A stretch of DNA of 52,472 nt, taken from the NCBI RefSeq assembly GCF_017874545.1, contig NZ_JAGGLT010000022.1, forward strand, positions 1 to 52,472, written 5' to 3'. Below the pieces are notes generated by a model, which saw nothing but the letters and a program-made list of their open reading frames with translations, made no database searches and was not told where the DNA came from. This DNA comes from Thermoanaerobacterium butyriciformans. GTDB lineage: Bacteria; Bacillota; Thermoanaerobacteria; Thermoanaerobacterales; Thermoanaerobacteraceae. The translations under genes were made by a program, and so were the position numbers. Position 1 is the stretch's first letter; every line of letters starts with the position of its first letter. Below, in pieces: positions 37,997-47,426 of the stretch.

Positions 37997-38739
37997 TGGA
38001 AAAGGAAATAAAGACGGCATTAGTGACAGGAGGCGGAAGAGGAATAGGCAAGGCAATTACTTTAAAACTAGCAGAAGATGGTTACAATGTCGTTATTAAT
38101 TATTCAAAAAGTTCGAAAGATGCTGATGACACAGTACTAGAAGCTAAGAAATTAGGTGTAGATGCATATGCAGTGAAATGTGATATTTCTGATTACAAAG
38201 AAGTAGAAAAAATGATCGACAACATTATAGAAAAATTTGGACATATCGATGTTGTAGTTAATAATGCCGGAATTACAAAAGACAATTTGATTCTTCGAAT
38301 GTCAGAAGAAGATTGGGATAATGTGATAGATATAAATTTAAAAGGGACTTTTAATGTAATAAAATTTGTTTCTAAGTATATGATAAAAAGAAGAAAAGGT
38401 AAAATTATAAATATATCCTCAGTAGTAGGTATTGTTGGAAATGTTGGACAGGTAAATTATGCATCATCAAAGGCGGGAATTATTGGATTGACAAAATCTT
38501 TGGCTAAAGAATTAGCATCGCGGGGCATTACAGTCAATGCAGTTGCGCCGGGTTTTATTGAAACAGATATGACAAAAATATTAAGTGATTCTGTAAAATC
38601 TACAATGATAAATTCAATTCCATTAAAAAGAGCAGGAAAACCACAGGATATAGCAAATGTCGTGTCTTTTCTTGCTAGCAATGCTTCAGATTATATTACA
38701 GGACAAGTAATTAATGTTGACGGGGGAATGGTAATGTAA
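37996..38739 (+). CDS. fabG: 3-oxoacyl-ACP reductase
   Basis: FabG is the NADPH-dependent ketoreductase of chain elongation. The 247-aa short-chain dehydrogenase has TGGGRGIGK (dinucleotide loop), NNAG, Ser in ISSVVG and the YxxxK pair in NYASSKAG. Start overlap with fabD suggests translational coupling. 40 bp separate it from acpP. Confidence 0.96.
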   Translation: MEKEIKTALVTGGGRGIGKAITLKLAEDGYNVVINYSKSSKDADDTVLEAKKLGVDAYAVKCDISDYKEVEKMIDNIIEKFGHIDVVVNNAGITKDNLILRMSEEDWDNVIDINLKGTFNVIKFVSKYMIKRRKGKIINISSVVGIVGNVGQVNYASSKAGIIGLTKSLAKELASRGITVNAVAPGFIETDMTKILSDSVKSTMINSIPLKRAGKPQDIANVVSFLASNASDYITGQVINVDGGMVM

Positions 38740-38779
38740 TATTATTCTAATATGGGTGTTTTGAGAGGAGGTGAACTTT

Positions 38780-39010
38780 ATGGAATTTGAAAAGATTAGA
38801 GATATTATTGTAGAGCAGTTAGGCGTAGATCCAGAAGAAGTTACTATGGAATCATCTTTTATAGATGACCTTGGAGCAGATTCTCTAGATATTGTTGAGT
38901 TAATCATGGCACTTGAGGAAGAATTTGATGTTGAAATTCCTGATGAAGATGCAGAAAAAATAAAAACTGTAGGTGATGTAGTGGAGTATCTGAAAAATCT
39001 TGAAAAATAA
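38780..39010 (+). CDS. acpP: Acyl carrier protein
   Basis: This 76-aa acidic protein carries acyl chains on phosphopantetheine attached to Ser in [10 protein letters not shown]. It has the typical four-helix length. ATG 38780 is 7 bp after AGGAGGTG; a GTG at 38771 lies in that site. A GC-rich hairpin without T-run follows, which may stabilise the upstream message. Confidence 0.97.
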   Translation: MEFEKIRDIIVEQLGVDPEEVTMESSFIDDLGADSLDIVELIMALEEEFDVEIPDEDAEKIKTVGDVVEYLKNLEK

Positions 39011-39013
39011 TAC

Positions 39014-39037
39014 TAAGTCCCGCAAAGGCGGGACTTA
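39014..39037 (+). other. GC-rich hairpin between acpP and fabF
   Basis: TAAGTCCCGC (39014-39023) and GCGGGACTTA (39028-39037) form a perfect 10-bp stem with AAAG loop. There is no T-run, so it is better as a processing or stabilising element than as a terminator. Confidence 0.75.
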
Positions 39038-39068
39038 ATTCGATAATTTATTTAACGGAGGATTATTT

Positions 39069-40298
39069 ATGAACAGAGTTGTAATAACTGGTATAGGAGC
39101 TATAACTCCAATCGGTAATAATATAGATGAGCTGTGGGATTCACTTATTAACGGCAGATCTGGAATTGATAAAGTCACGAGATTTGATGTTTCCTCATAT
39201 CCTACAAAATTAGCAGCTGAAGTAAAAAATTTTGAACCAACTGAATATATAGATAAAAAAGAAGCCAAAAGAATGGATAGATTTACACAGTTTGCACTGT
39301 CATCTGCAAAAATGGCTTTGATTGATTCTGGGCTTGATTTAGAAAAAGAAGATCTAGATAGAATCGGTGTTATATATGGTTCTGGAATAGGCGGTATAGA
39401 AACACTAGAAAATCAACAAAATATACTAAAGGAGAAAGGGCCTGGCAGAGTAAGTCCGTTTTTTGTTCCAATGATGATAGCAGATATGGCAGCAGGACTT
39501 ATATCAATTACTTTTGGCCTTAAAGGCCACAATGAGACAATAGTCAATGCATGTGCATCTAGTACGAACGCCATAGGTGATGCCTTCAAGGTTATTGAAC
39601 GAGGTGATGCAGATGTAATTGTGACAGGCGGAAGCGAAGCTGCTATAACACCTCTAGCAATTGCGGGATTTTGCTCGATGAAGGCAATGTCAACAAATGA
39701 TGATCCTAAAACAGCATGTAGACCATTTGATGCAAATAGAGATGGTTTTATAATGGGAGAAGGTTCGGCTACGCTTATACTTGAATCACTAGAACATGCT
39801 TTAAATAGAGGTGCACATATTTATGGCGAAATTGTAGGCTACGGAGCTACTGCTGATGCATATCATATTACGGCTCCAGCACCTGAAGGCGAAGGTGCTG
39901 CAAGGGCGATGAAACTTGCATTAAAGGATGCTGGCATTGTTCCCGAAGATATAGATTATATTAATGCCCATGGAACTTCCACAGAATACAATGACAAGTA
40001 TGAAACTATGGCAATTAAAAATGTATTTGGGCAACATGCGTACAAACTAAAAGTTAGTTCAACAAAATCTATGACCGGTCATATGCTTGGTGCATCAGGA
40101 GCTGTTGAAGCAGTAGCAACGATACTGGCGATTAAGAATGGAATTGTTCCACCTACGATTAATTATGAAACGCCAGATCCTGAATGTGATTTAGACTATG
40201 TACCTAATAAAGCATTAGAAATGGAAATAGATTATGCTTTATCAAATTCATTTGGTTTTGGAGGCCACAATGCAACATTAGTATTTAAAAAATATTGA
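39069..40298 (+). CDS. fabF: 3-oxoacyl-ACP synthase II
   Basis: FabF elongates acyl-ACP. The 409-aa condensing enzyme has the Cys-His-His set: Cys in [11 protein letters not shown], His in [11 protein letters not shown] and His in [14 protein letters not shown] 39069 has a CGGAGGA ribosome binding site. No accABCD or fabZ is present in the window, so these must be elsewhere. Confidence 0.97.
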   Translation: MNRVVITGIGAITPIGNNIDELWDSLINGRSGIDKVTRFDVSSYPTKLAAEVKNFEPTEYIDKKEAKRMDRFTQFALSSAKMALIDSGLDLEKEDLDRIGVIYGSGIGGIETLENQQNILKEKGPGRVSPFFVPMMIADMAAGLISITFGLKGHNETIVNACASSTNAIGDAFKVIERGDADVIVTGGSEAAITPLAIAGFCSMKAMSTNDDPKTACRPFDANRDGFIMGEGSATLILESLEHALNRGAHIYGEIVGYGATADAYHITAPAPEGEGAARAMKLALKDAGIVPEDIDYINAHGTSTEYNDKYETMAIKNVFGQHAYKLKVSSTKSMTGHMLGASGAVEAVATILAIKNGIVPPTINYETPDPECDLDYVPNKALEMEIDYALSNSFGFGGHNATLVFKKY

Positions 40299-40311
40299 AA
40301 GAGGAACAATC

Positions 40312-41010
40312 ATGGAAATCAGTAATAAATACAATAATCTGGAGAAAAACATACGTTATGTTTTTAACAACAAAAAATTGCTTAAAAATGCGCTAACACA
40401 CAGTTCATGGGCAAATGAAAGCAAAAATGCAGGCATAAGCAATGAAAGATTAGAATTTTTAGGAGACTCTGTTTTAAGCATTATAATTAGTGAATACTTG
40501 TATAAAAACAGAAGCGACTTAGAAGAAGGATATTTGTCTAAGTACAGGTCTGAAATAGTTTGTGAACCTTCCCTTGCCAGATGTGCCAGAGAAATAGATC
40601 TTGGCAAATATTTGCTTATGGGAAAGGGCGAAGAGATGACTGGTGGCCGCAATAGAGAGTCTATTCTTGCAGATGCTATGGAGGCATTGATAGCGGCTAT
40701 TTATCTGGATTCAGATCTTAAAACTGCGAGTGATATAGTTTTAAGGCTTTTTGATGAAATAATAAAAGAAGTATTAAGCGGACTAATATATCGTGATTAT
40801 AAGACAAAACTGCAAGAAGTTACGCAGAAAATGGGGTCAGAAAAAATAATCTATAAACTAATAAATGAATATGGACCTGATCATAACAAAATGTTCGTAA
40901 TAGAAGTTTATGTTGGTGAAAATAAGCTTGGCAGAGGCATAGGAAGAAGCAAAAAGGAAGCTGAACAATATGCTGCCATGGAAGCTTTAAATAAGATGGG
41001 ATTGAAATGA
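40312..41010 (+). CDS. rnc: Ribonuclease III
   Basis: RNase III cuts double-stranded RNA, including rRNA precursors. The 232-aa protein has the signature NERLEFLGDSVL and the acidic metal ligands (ADAMEALIAAIYLD), then a C-terminal dsRBD (about 160-230). ATG 40312 follows GAGGAAC, 13 bp after fabF; the acpP-fabF-rnc order is common in Gram-positives. It overlaps the next gene by 4 bp. Confidence 0.96.
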   Translation: MEISNKYNNLEKNIRYVFNNKKLLKNALTHSSWANESKNAGISNERLEFLGDSVLSIIISEYLYKNRSDLEEGYLSKYRSEIVCEPSLARCAREIDLGKYLLMGKGEEMTGGRNRESILADAMEALIAAIYLDSDLKTASDIVLRLFDEIIKEVLSGLIYRDYKTKLQEVTQKMGSEKIIYKLINEYGPDHNKMFVIEVYVGENKLGRGIGRSKKEAEQYAAMEALNKMGLK

Positions 41011-42071
41011 ATAATATTTATATTATACCAATTTTTATACCACATTTAGGGTGTCCACATAAATGCGTGTTTTGCAATCAAGATGAGATTACTGGTTTTA
41101 AATCCAAGGTTGATGAAGAATATGTAGATAATACTATAAAGGAATATCTAAAAACTATACCAAGAGAATCGCATATTGAAGTCTCTTTTTATGGGGGAAG
41201 TTTTACTGGAATACCTTTAGAAAAGCAAAAAAAATTTTTAAGCATAGCACAAAATTATATTAAATCTGGTGAAATTGATGCAATACGCCTTTCAACAAGA
41301 CCTGACTATATAGATGATGCTATTCTTGAAAATTTAAAAAAATATGGTGTCTCAATTATAGAACTTGGTGTACAAAGCATGGATGAAGAGGTATTGCTGA
41401 AAACCCTGAGAGGTCATACTGCAAATGATGTTTGCAATGCTTCAAGATTAATAAAGCAATATGGCTTTACATTAGGGTTACAAATGATGATAGGTTTGCC
41501 TGGAGATAACAAGCAGAAATCGTTAAAAACGGCTAATGAAATAATTTCTCTGCAGCCAGAGTTTGTAAGAATTTACCCAACTCTTGTGGTAAAAGGCACT
41601 TATCTTGAAAAGATGTATAGAAATGGTGTATATGAACCGATTGATTTAGAAAGTGCCGTAGAATTGTCAAAAATACTGTATATAAAATTTAAAAAAAATG
41701 GTATAGATGTGATTAGAATCGGTTTACAAGCAACAGACGATATTAATGTTAATAGTGATATTGTGGCAGGTCCTTTTCACCCTGCTTTTGGGCAATTAGT
41801 TAAATCATCAATTGTGAAAGATATTTTAGATAGTATATTTCAAAATAACGGCATAGAAGATGGATTAGTAGATATTTATACTAATCCTCGGGCAACATCA
41901 ACTTTAGTAGGACAAAAAAAGAGAAATAAGATTTATTTAGAAACAAAATATAATACAGAAATAAGGATAATTCAAACATCTGATATTCCGGAAGATAGTG
42001 TATATGTAGGATTTAATGGTCAATTGTATAAAGACTCGATGGAAAACTACATAAATAAGTCCACTATATAA
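41007..42071 (+). CDS. Elp3-like radical SAM protein
   Basis: This 354-aa protein has a radical SAM motif CPHKCVFC near residue 15 and the GGSFTG and STRPDYID segments of the Elp3/HemN-like group; C-terminal half has no acetyltransferase domain as in eukaryotic Elp3. Such clostridial proteins often lie between rnc and smc. The substrate is not known; a tRNA modification is possible. It overlaps rnc by ATGA. Confidence 0.88.
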   Translation: MNNIYIIPIFIPHLGCPHKCVFCNQDEITGFKSKVDEEYVDNTIKEYLKTIPRESHIEVSFYGGSFTGIPLEKQKKFLSIAQNYIKSGEIDAIRLSTRPDYIDDAILENLKKYGVSIIELGVQSMDEEVLLKTLRGHTANDVCNASRLIKQYGFTLGLQMMIGLPGDNKQKSLKTANEIISLQPEFVRIYPTLVVKGTYLEKMYRNGVYEPIDLESAVELSKILYIKFKKNGIDVIRIGLQATDDINVNSDIVAGPFHPAFGQLVKSSIVKDILDSIFQNNGIEDGLVDIYTNPRATSTLVGQKKRNKIYLETKYNTEIRIIQTSDIPEDSVYVGFNGQLYKDSMENYINKSTI

Positions 42072-42095
42072 TCTTTAAAAAAATTTTTATAAAAA

Positions 42096-42124
42096 GAAGG
42101 ATTTGATAAATATATATAGAATAT
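42096..42124 (+). promoter_or_regulatory. Sigma-H promoter of spoVS
   Basis: GAAGGATTT (42096-42104), an 11-bp spacer and ATAGAATAT (42116-42124) match the sigma-H pattern RnAGGAwWW-N11-12-RnnGAATww at every defined position. It is 44 bp before spoVS, a sigma-H gene in Bacillus. Confidence 0.85.
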
Positions 42125-42167
42125 ATATTTTGTATTCATTTTCAATTCTACTAAGGAGGTTATTATA

Positions 42168-42428
42168 GTGGAGGTTCTAAAAGTATCAGCTAAATCTCAA
42201 CCTAAATCTGTAGCAGGAGCGTTGGCAGCAGTATTAAGAGACAAGTCTGTAGCTGAAATACAGGCTGTTGGAGCAGGAGCCGTAAATCAAGCTGTTAAAG
42301 CGATAGCAATCGCAAGAGGATTTGTGGCACCTAATGGTATAGATTTAATTACTATACCAGCTTTTTCAGAAATAGAAATAGAAGGGGAGACCCGGACAGC
42401 TATAAAGTTCATAGTAGAGCCAAGATAA
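42168..42428 (+). CDS. spoVS: Stage V sporulation protein S
   Basis: This 86-aa protein is almost invariant across spore-formers: KVSAKSQPKSVAGALAAVLR, then GAGAVNQAVKAIAIARGFVA. It belongs to the Alba-like fold and is needed at an early stage of sporulation. GTG 42168 has a full AAGGAGGT 7 bp upstream. It is a single-gene unit between the sigma-H promoter and a strong terminator. Confidence 0.97.
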   Translation: MEVLKVSAKSQPKSVAGALAAVLRDKSVAEIQAVGAGAVNQAVKAIAIARGFVAPNGIDLITIPAFSEIEIEGETRTAIKFIVEPR

Positions 42429-42464
42429 TTAAAACCTGCTGATGCAGGTTTTAATTATCTTTTA
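42424..42464 (+). terminator. Terminator of spoVS
   Basis: A perfect 16-bp stem, GATAATTAAAACCTGC (42424-42439) with GCAGGTTTTAATTATC (42444-42459), TGAT loop, ends in TTTTAT. Confidence 0.93.
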
Positions 42465-42503
42465 TAAATTACTTTTTTCAACATTAAAAACTTGGAGGGT
42501 CTT

Positions 42504-45500
42504 ATGTTTTTAAAAAGATTAGAAATAATAGGATTTAAATCCTTTGCTGATAAAGTTATATTAAATTTTGAAAAGGGAATAACGGCGATAGTTGGTCCAA
42601 ATGGAAGTGGCAAAAGTAACATATCGGATGCTGTAAGGCTTGTTTTAGGGGAACAGAGCATTAAAAGCTTAAGAGGTAATAAATTAGAAGACGTAATATT
42701 TGTGGGCACTGAAAAGAGAAAGCCTTTAAGTTTTGCAGAAGTAACTTTAACGTTGGATAATAGTGACCACATGCTTCCTTTGGATTTTACGGAAGTCGTT
42801 ATTACCAGAAAAATATTCAGATCTGGTGAAAGTGAATTTTATATTAATAAAACTCAATGCAGGCTAAAAGACGTATATGAATTGTTTATGGATACAGGAA
42901 TTGGGAGAGATGGATATTCTATCATTGGTCAAGGTAAAATAGACGAGATATTAGTATCACGACCAGAAGATAGAAGACAAATTTTTGAAGAAGCATCTGG
43001 AATATCAAAGTACAAATACAAAAAAGAAGAGGCCATAAAGAAGTTGATTGCTACTAACGAAAACATAAATAGAATAAATGATATATTATGTGAGCTTCAA
43101 AATCAATTAGAGCCGCTATATGAGCAAAAAGAAAAGGCTGAAATGTATACAAAATTGCAAGAAGAGAAAAAACGAGTAGATATAACAATACATTATTTTG
43201 ATGTAGAGGAATTATTTAAAAAACTAAATAATCTTAAAGAAGAACAAGATGTTATTGAAAAAGAGATATTAAAATTTCAATCGGAAATTGAAGAACGAAA
43301 GAAAACTCTTGATAATGAAGAATCAAAAATCAACAATTTGAAGAAAGAATTAGATATAAACAAAGAAAATTATTTTAATTCTTTAAATGATATGGAAACT
43401 ATAAATGGCAAAATAGACCTTTTAAACGAAAAAATTAAAAATAGCCAAGAAAATATAGATAGGTTAAAAAAATCATTAGATGAAGGTAAAATTAAATCTA
43501 CTACAATATTGAAAGAAATAGAGAATATTAAAAATGATATAAAGAGATTAGAATCAAGAAAGATGGAATTAGAGGCAAATCTAAATGATCTGACTTTGAA
43601 ATATGATTCGACAAAAGAAGAAGCTGATATGAAGCAAATAGAAGTGGAAACTGCTAAGGAAGACATCGTAGACATTTTGAATGAGATTGCAGAAAATAAA
43701 AACAATCTTTCAACTACTGAAATAATGAGAGATAACTTATTGGAAAAATTAAATGAATTAAATAAAACACAAGGAATGTTGCTTGACGATATAAACAATA
43801 AAAAAGAAGAAATAATTAAAATAAGCAGTAATATACAGTCGCTTAAAGATGAAATAAAAAAAATGTATAGTGAAAAGAATTCTATTGAAACTGATTTAAA
43901 TGCTTTAGAAAATGAAATTAAAATCAAAAATGAAGAATATGGAAGAATGCTAAATGAATACAATAGTAATTTATCAAGGCTGAAAGTCTTAAGAGAAATG
44001 GACAGAGATTATGAAGGGTATAGCTACAGCATAAAGAACTTAATGAAATACATTGAAACTGATAACAAAGTTAAGCAAAATGTATTAGGTGTTGTCGGTG
44101 AGCTGATTAAAGTAAAAAGTGAACATTCATTGGCTATTGAAATAGCTTTAGGCTCAGCTATTCAAGATGTCATCACAAAAACTACAGAAGATGCAAAAAA
44201 TTTAATATCGATCTTAAAGAAAAACAATTTTGGAAGAGCGACATTTTTACCCCTTGATAATATAAGCTATAAATCATTTGATCAATCGCTAGATAATGTC
44301 GATGGTGTTGTAGGATTGGCTTCTGATATAATAGAGTACGACAAAAGAATTGAGAAAGCTATAAAATTTATTTTAGGAAGAGTAATAATAACAAAGGATA
44401 TTGATACGGCACTTTTACTGACAAGAAAATTTAAAAACCAATTTAAAATAGTCACATTAAAAGGTGAAGTTATAAATCCTGGTGGCTCAATAACTGGCGG
44501 AAGCATTAATCATAAATCTCAAAACATATTAAAACGCAAGGAAGACATTAAATATGCAAGTATGAGATGTAAAGAATTAGAAAAAGATCTAAAAGAATTG
44601 GAAAAGTCAAAAGAAGACTTAACAAGAAAGACAGAAACAATCAAGGAAAAGCTGGATAATGTATTAAAGGATATTAACAATAGAGAAAATACTTTTGATG
44701 AATATACAAAGAACAAAGCGACTTTAGAGAGCGAAATTGAAAAAATATACGCTACTATAAAAGACAACGAAATAGAAAAAAGTCAATTAGAAGAAGTTAT
44801 AAAAAGCTATAACAAAGAAATTGAAAGTTATAAGGGTAAAATTTCTATCCTCAGTGAAAAAAAATCATCATTAGACAAAATAATTAAAGACTACAAAGAT
44901 AACCGTGATAATAATAATGGCTTATTAAGTAAGTTGGAGGCAGAAATTACAAATTTAAAGATAGAATTGGCAAGATATGAGCAAAATTTACAAAATGATA
45001 TTTCTAAGTTAAATGAAAAACAATTAGAATATGAAAATACGATAAAATACATCAGTGAAATTGAGAACAACCTTAATAAATATGGAAATTCTAAAATAAT
45101 TTATGAAGAAGCTAAGCAAAAGTCTATAGAGGAAAATAATGCTTTAAAAGATAAGTTAAAATTGACCAGTGATAAGATACAAAAACTTGAAGATATGTTG
45201 AATCAGAAAGTAGATAAAATCAATGATGCTAAAAATGAGTTAATTATTTTGGAGAAGGAACACTCAAAGAGATTAGAAAAAAAACGAAGCTTGGATTTAA
45301 ATATTCAAAAGATTGAGATGGAAATAGAGAATATTAAAAATCGCCTTTGGGAAGATTATGAAATAACAATTGGAAATGCTAAATCCTACTTAATCGATGA
45401 AAGCATTTCAACATTGAGGCAACGCTCATTAAAACTTGCTGCAATGATAAGAGATTTGGGCGTAGTCAATCTAAATTCTATAGAGGAATATAAAAATGTG

Positions 45501-46055
45501 AAGGAAAGATTTGATTTTTTAAAAAAGCAATATGATGATTTAGTAGATGCAAGAAATTCTCTTAACTCTATTATTGACGAGACAAATAAAATTATAAAAA
45601 TAAAATTTAAAGATAATTTTGAATTAATTGAAGCCCAATTTAAAGAGACATTTAAAAAATTGTTTGGTGGCGGACGGGCTGAATTGATTTTAACAGATCC
45701 AGATGATCTGTTGAATACCGGAATAGAGATCAATGTTCAGCCGCCTGGTAAAAAATTGCAGAATATTTCTCTTTTATCTGGTGGTGAGAAAGCATTAGTT
45801 GCAATATCATTATTGTTTGCTATGATATTAATAAGACCTACTCCGTTCTGTATACTTGATGAGATTGATGCAGCACTTGATGATGCAAATGTTGATAGGT
45901 TTGCATCCTACCTGAAGGAACTTTCTAAAGATTCACAGTTTATTGTTGTCACACATAGAAAAGGTACGATGTCTGTAGCTGATACATTATATGGAGTAAC
46001 GATGCAGGAGAAAGGCATCTCGAAATTATTATCATTGAAATTAGAAACTGCTTAG
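42504..46055 (+). CDS. smc: Chromosome segregation SMC ATPase
   Basis: This 1183-aa protein has the full SMC plan: N-terminal ATPase with GPNGSGKSN, coiled coil to ~495, hinge (about 500-670, ending in NPGGSITGGS), return coiled coil, then C-terminal head with LLSGGEKALVAIS and CILDEIDAALDD. With ScpA and ScpB it arranges the chromosome. ATG 42504 has GGAGG 6 bp upstream; a TTG at 42492 is not family-like. It is followed by ftsY at 16 bp, as in Bacillus. Confidence 0.97.
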   Translation: MFLKRLEIIGFKSFADKVILNFEKGITAIVGPNGSGKSNISDAVRLVLGEQSIKSLRGNKLEDVIFVGTEKRKPLSFAEVTLTLDNSDHMLPLDFTEVVITRKIFRSGESEFYINKTQCRLKDVYELFMDTGIGRDGYSIIGQGKIDEILVSRPEDRRQIFEEASGISKYKYKKEEAIKKLIATNENINRINDILCELQNQLEPLYEQKEKAEMYTKLQEEKKRVDITIHYFDVEELFKKLNNLKEEQDVIEKEILKFQSEIEERKKTLDNEESKINNLKKELDINKENYFNSLNDMETINGKIDLLNEKIKNSQENIDRLKKSLDEGKIKSTTILKEIENIKNDIKRLESRKMELEANLNDLTLKYDSTKEEADMKQIEVETAKEDIVDILNEIAENKNNLSTTEIMRDNLLEKLNELNKTQGMLLDDINNKKEEIIKISSNIQSLKDEIKKMYSEKNSIETDLNALENEIKIKNEEYGRMLNEYNSNLSRLKVLREMDRDYEGYSYSIKNLMKYIETDNKVKQNVLGVVGELIKVKSEHSLAIEIALGSAIQDVITKTTEDAKNLISILKKNNFGRATFLPLDNISYKSFDQSLDNVDGVVGLASDIIEYDKRIEKAIKFILGRVIITKDIDTALLLTRKFKNQFKIVTLKGEVINPGGSITGGSINHKSQNILKRKEDIKYASMRCKELEKDLKELEKSKEDLTRKTETIKEKLDNVLKDINNRENTFDEYTKNKATLESEIEKIYATIKDNEIEKSQLEEVIKSYNKEIESYKGKISILSEKKSSLDKIIKDYKDNRDNNNGLLSKLEAEITNLKIELARYEQNLQNDISKLNEKQLEYENTIKYISEIENNLNKYGNSKIIYEEAKQKSIEENNALKDKLKLTSDKIQKLEDMLNQKVDKINDAKNELIILEKEHSKRLEKKRSLDLNIQKIEMEIENIKNRLWEDYEITIGNAKSYLIDESISTLRQRSLKLAAMIRDLGVVNLNSIEEYKNVKERFDFLKKQYDDLVDARNSLNSIIDETNKIIKIKFKDNFELIEAQFKETFKKLFGGGRAELILTDPDDLLNTGIEINVQPPGKKLQNISLLSGGEKALVAISLLFAMILIRPTPFCILDEIDAALDDANVDRFASYLKELSKDSQFIVVTHRKGTMSVADTLYGVTMQEKGISKLLSLKLETA

Positions 46056-46071
46056 AAAGGAATGCAAAAGT

Positions 46072-47034
46072 ATGTTAAATTTTTTCAAGAAAAACAAAAA
46101 AGAAGATGCTAATTTAGAAAAAGATAAAAAGGGGCTATATCAAAAATTAAAAGATGGTTTAACTAGGACAAGAAATAATTTTACGGCAAAAATTGATAGC
46201 ATTTTATCTTTAGGAAGAAAAATAGATGATGAATTATTTGAAGAATTAGAAGAAATTTTGATTTTAGCCGATGTTGGTGTTGTTACTACTGAAAAAATTA
46301 TAGAAAATATGAAAATTAAGGCAAAAGAGCAAAAGATAAAAGAAGCCGATAAGATAAAGGATCTACTTGCAGAAGAAATATACAATATCATGGAAGTTAA
46401 TGAAAGACCATTTAATATAACATCTCCAACTCTGATCTTAATTGTCGGCGTAAATGGTGTTGGCAAAACAACTACAATAGGTAAACTTGCCAATAAATAT
46501 AAAAATGAAGGTAAAAAGGTCTTGCTTGTAGCTGCAGATACGTTTAGAGCTGCAGCAATAGATCAATTAGAAGTTTGGGCTGGCAGAAATAATTGTGAAA
46601 TTATAAAACATGAAGAAGGTTCTGATCCAGCGTCAGTAGTATTTGATGGTATAAAAGCGGCAAAGGCGAGAGGTGCTGACATAATTTTGTGCGATACAGC
46701 AGGAAGGCTCCACAACAAAAAAAATCTCATGGAGGAACTAAAAAAAATATATAGAGTAGCTCAAAGAGAATTTGATAATGCAAATATTGAAACTTTATTA
46801 GTTTTAGATGCTACAACGGGTCAAAATGCGGTACAGCAAGCAAAAATCTTTAAAGAAGCAGTAAATGTAACAGGAATTATTTTGACGAAGCTTGATGGTA
46901 CAGCAAAAGGCGGCATTGTAATATCGATAAAATCCGAACTTGATATACCAGTAAGGTTTATTGGCGTAGGAGAGGGAATTGACGACCTTCAAGAATTTGA
47001 TTCAGAAAAATTTGTCAGAGCATTGTTTGAATGA
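46072..47034 (+). CDS. ftsY: Signal recognition particle receptor FtsY
   Basis: FtsY is the membrane-side GTPase that docks Ffh. The 320-aa protein has a short basic N terminus, the four-helix N domain and the NG GTPase: GVNGVGKTTTIGKLA, DTFRAAAIDQL, CDTAGR and TKLDGTAKGG. ATG 46072 follows GAAAGGA. In many Firmicutes ylxM and ffh follow; here an unrelated region does. Confidence 0.97.
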   Translation: MLNFFKKNKKEDANLEKDKKGLYQKLKDGLTRTRNNFTAKIDSILSLGRKIDDELFEELEEILILADVGVVTTEKIIENMKIKAKEQKIKEADKIKDLLAEEIYNIMEVNERPFNITSPTLILIVGVNGVGKTTTIGKLANKYKNEGKKVLLVAADTFRAAAIDQLEVWAGRNNCEIIKHEEGSDPASVVFDGIKAAKARGADIILCDTAGRLHNKKNLMEELKKIYRVAQREFDNANIETLLVLDATTGQNAVQQAKIFKEAVNVTGIILTKLDGTAKGGIVISIKSELDIPVRFIGVGEGIDDLQEFDSEKFVRALFE

Positions 47035-47054
47035 TCTTATCAAATGAAGGATTA

Positions 47055-47078
47055 TAAGCCAGGTGAAAACCTGGCTTA
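47055..47078 (+). other. Perfect hairpin with GAAA tetraloop after ftsY
   Basis: TAAGCCAGGT (47055-47064) and ACCTGGCTTA (47069-47078) enclose GAAA, a GNRA loop. No T-run follows, so termination is doubtful. It could mark the 3' end of the smc-ftsY message by trimming. Confidence 0.7.
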
Positions 47079-47085
47079 GCTAGTA

Positions 47086-47301
47086 TTGTTAGAATGCTTA
47101 TTATATAAGGAAATAATAAATGTTCTTGAAAACATTGATAATAGAAAGGAACTTATAAAAGTTTACGTAAAATTATCTATATTATACCTTGAATATGATG
47201 ATATAGCGAATTGTGGCCATTATTTAAAAAAGATAGAAAGTATCATGAATAATGAAATACTGTATTATTTAAAACATCTAATTAAGTTCCTCAAAAGTTA
47301 A
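47086..47301 (+). pseudogene. 71-codon frame, possible remnant of a helical (TPR-like) protein
   Basis: A TTG frame encodes 71 residues of regular helical character (NIDNRKELIKVYVKLSILYL and GHYLKKIES), like the end of a TPR-type regulator. There is no ribosome binding site, and a stop lies three codons before the TTG. It may be the tail of a lost gene or chance. I do not recognise a family. Confidence 0.3.
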
Positions 47302-47350
47302 ATAAAATTCTCGACAGTATCTCTTTTTTTTTAAGTTGACATTTTGTATT

Positions 47351-47366
47351 ACATAAATATTTATGT
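47351..47366. promoter_or_regulatory. 16-bp perfect palindrome at the ECF promoter
   Basis: ACATAAATATTTATGT is fully self-complementary and ends on the first base of the ECF -35 element. It could be a repressor or activator site. Confidence 0.5.
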
Positions 47367-47391
47367 GAGACCTTTTTATAATTTTTACGTC
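47366..47391 (+). promoter_or_regulatory. ECF-type promoter before the sigma gene
   Basis: TGAGAC (47366-47371), 16 bp and CGTC (47388-47391), close to the general ECF form TGAAAC-N16-17-CGTC. The same layout occurs before the ABC permease at 49203. Confidence 0.7.
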
Positions 47392-47426
47392 TTATATTAT
47401 AGATGCAGTTTATGTGGGAGGTTAAA

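Noticed and set aside
43370-43963. Minus-strand frame opposite the smc coiled coil
   Set aside because: The repeated Phe/Ser/Ile composition is the antisense of Lys/Glu-rich coiled coil.
47336-47341. TTGACA upstream of the ECF sigma gene as a sigma-A promoter
   Set aside because: No acceptable -10 lies 16-18 bp downstream (ATTTAT only); the ECF elements fit better.
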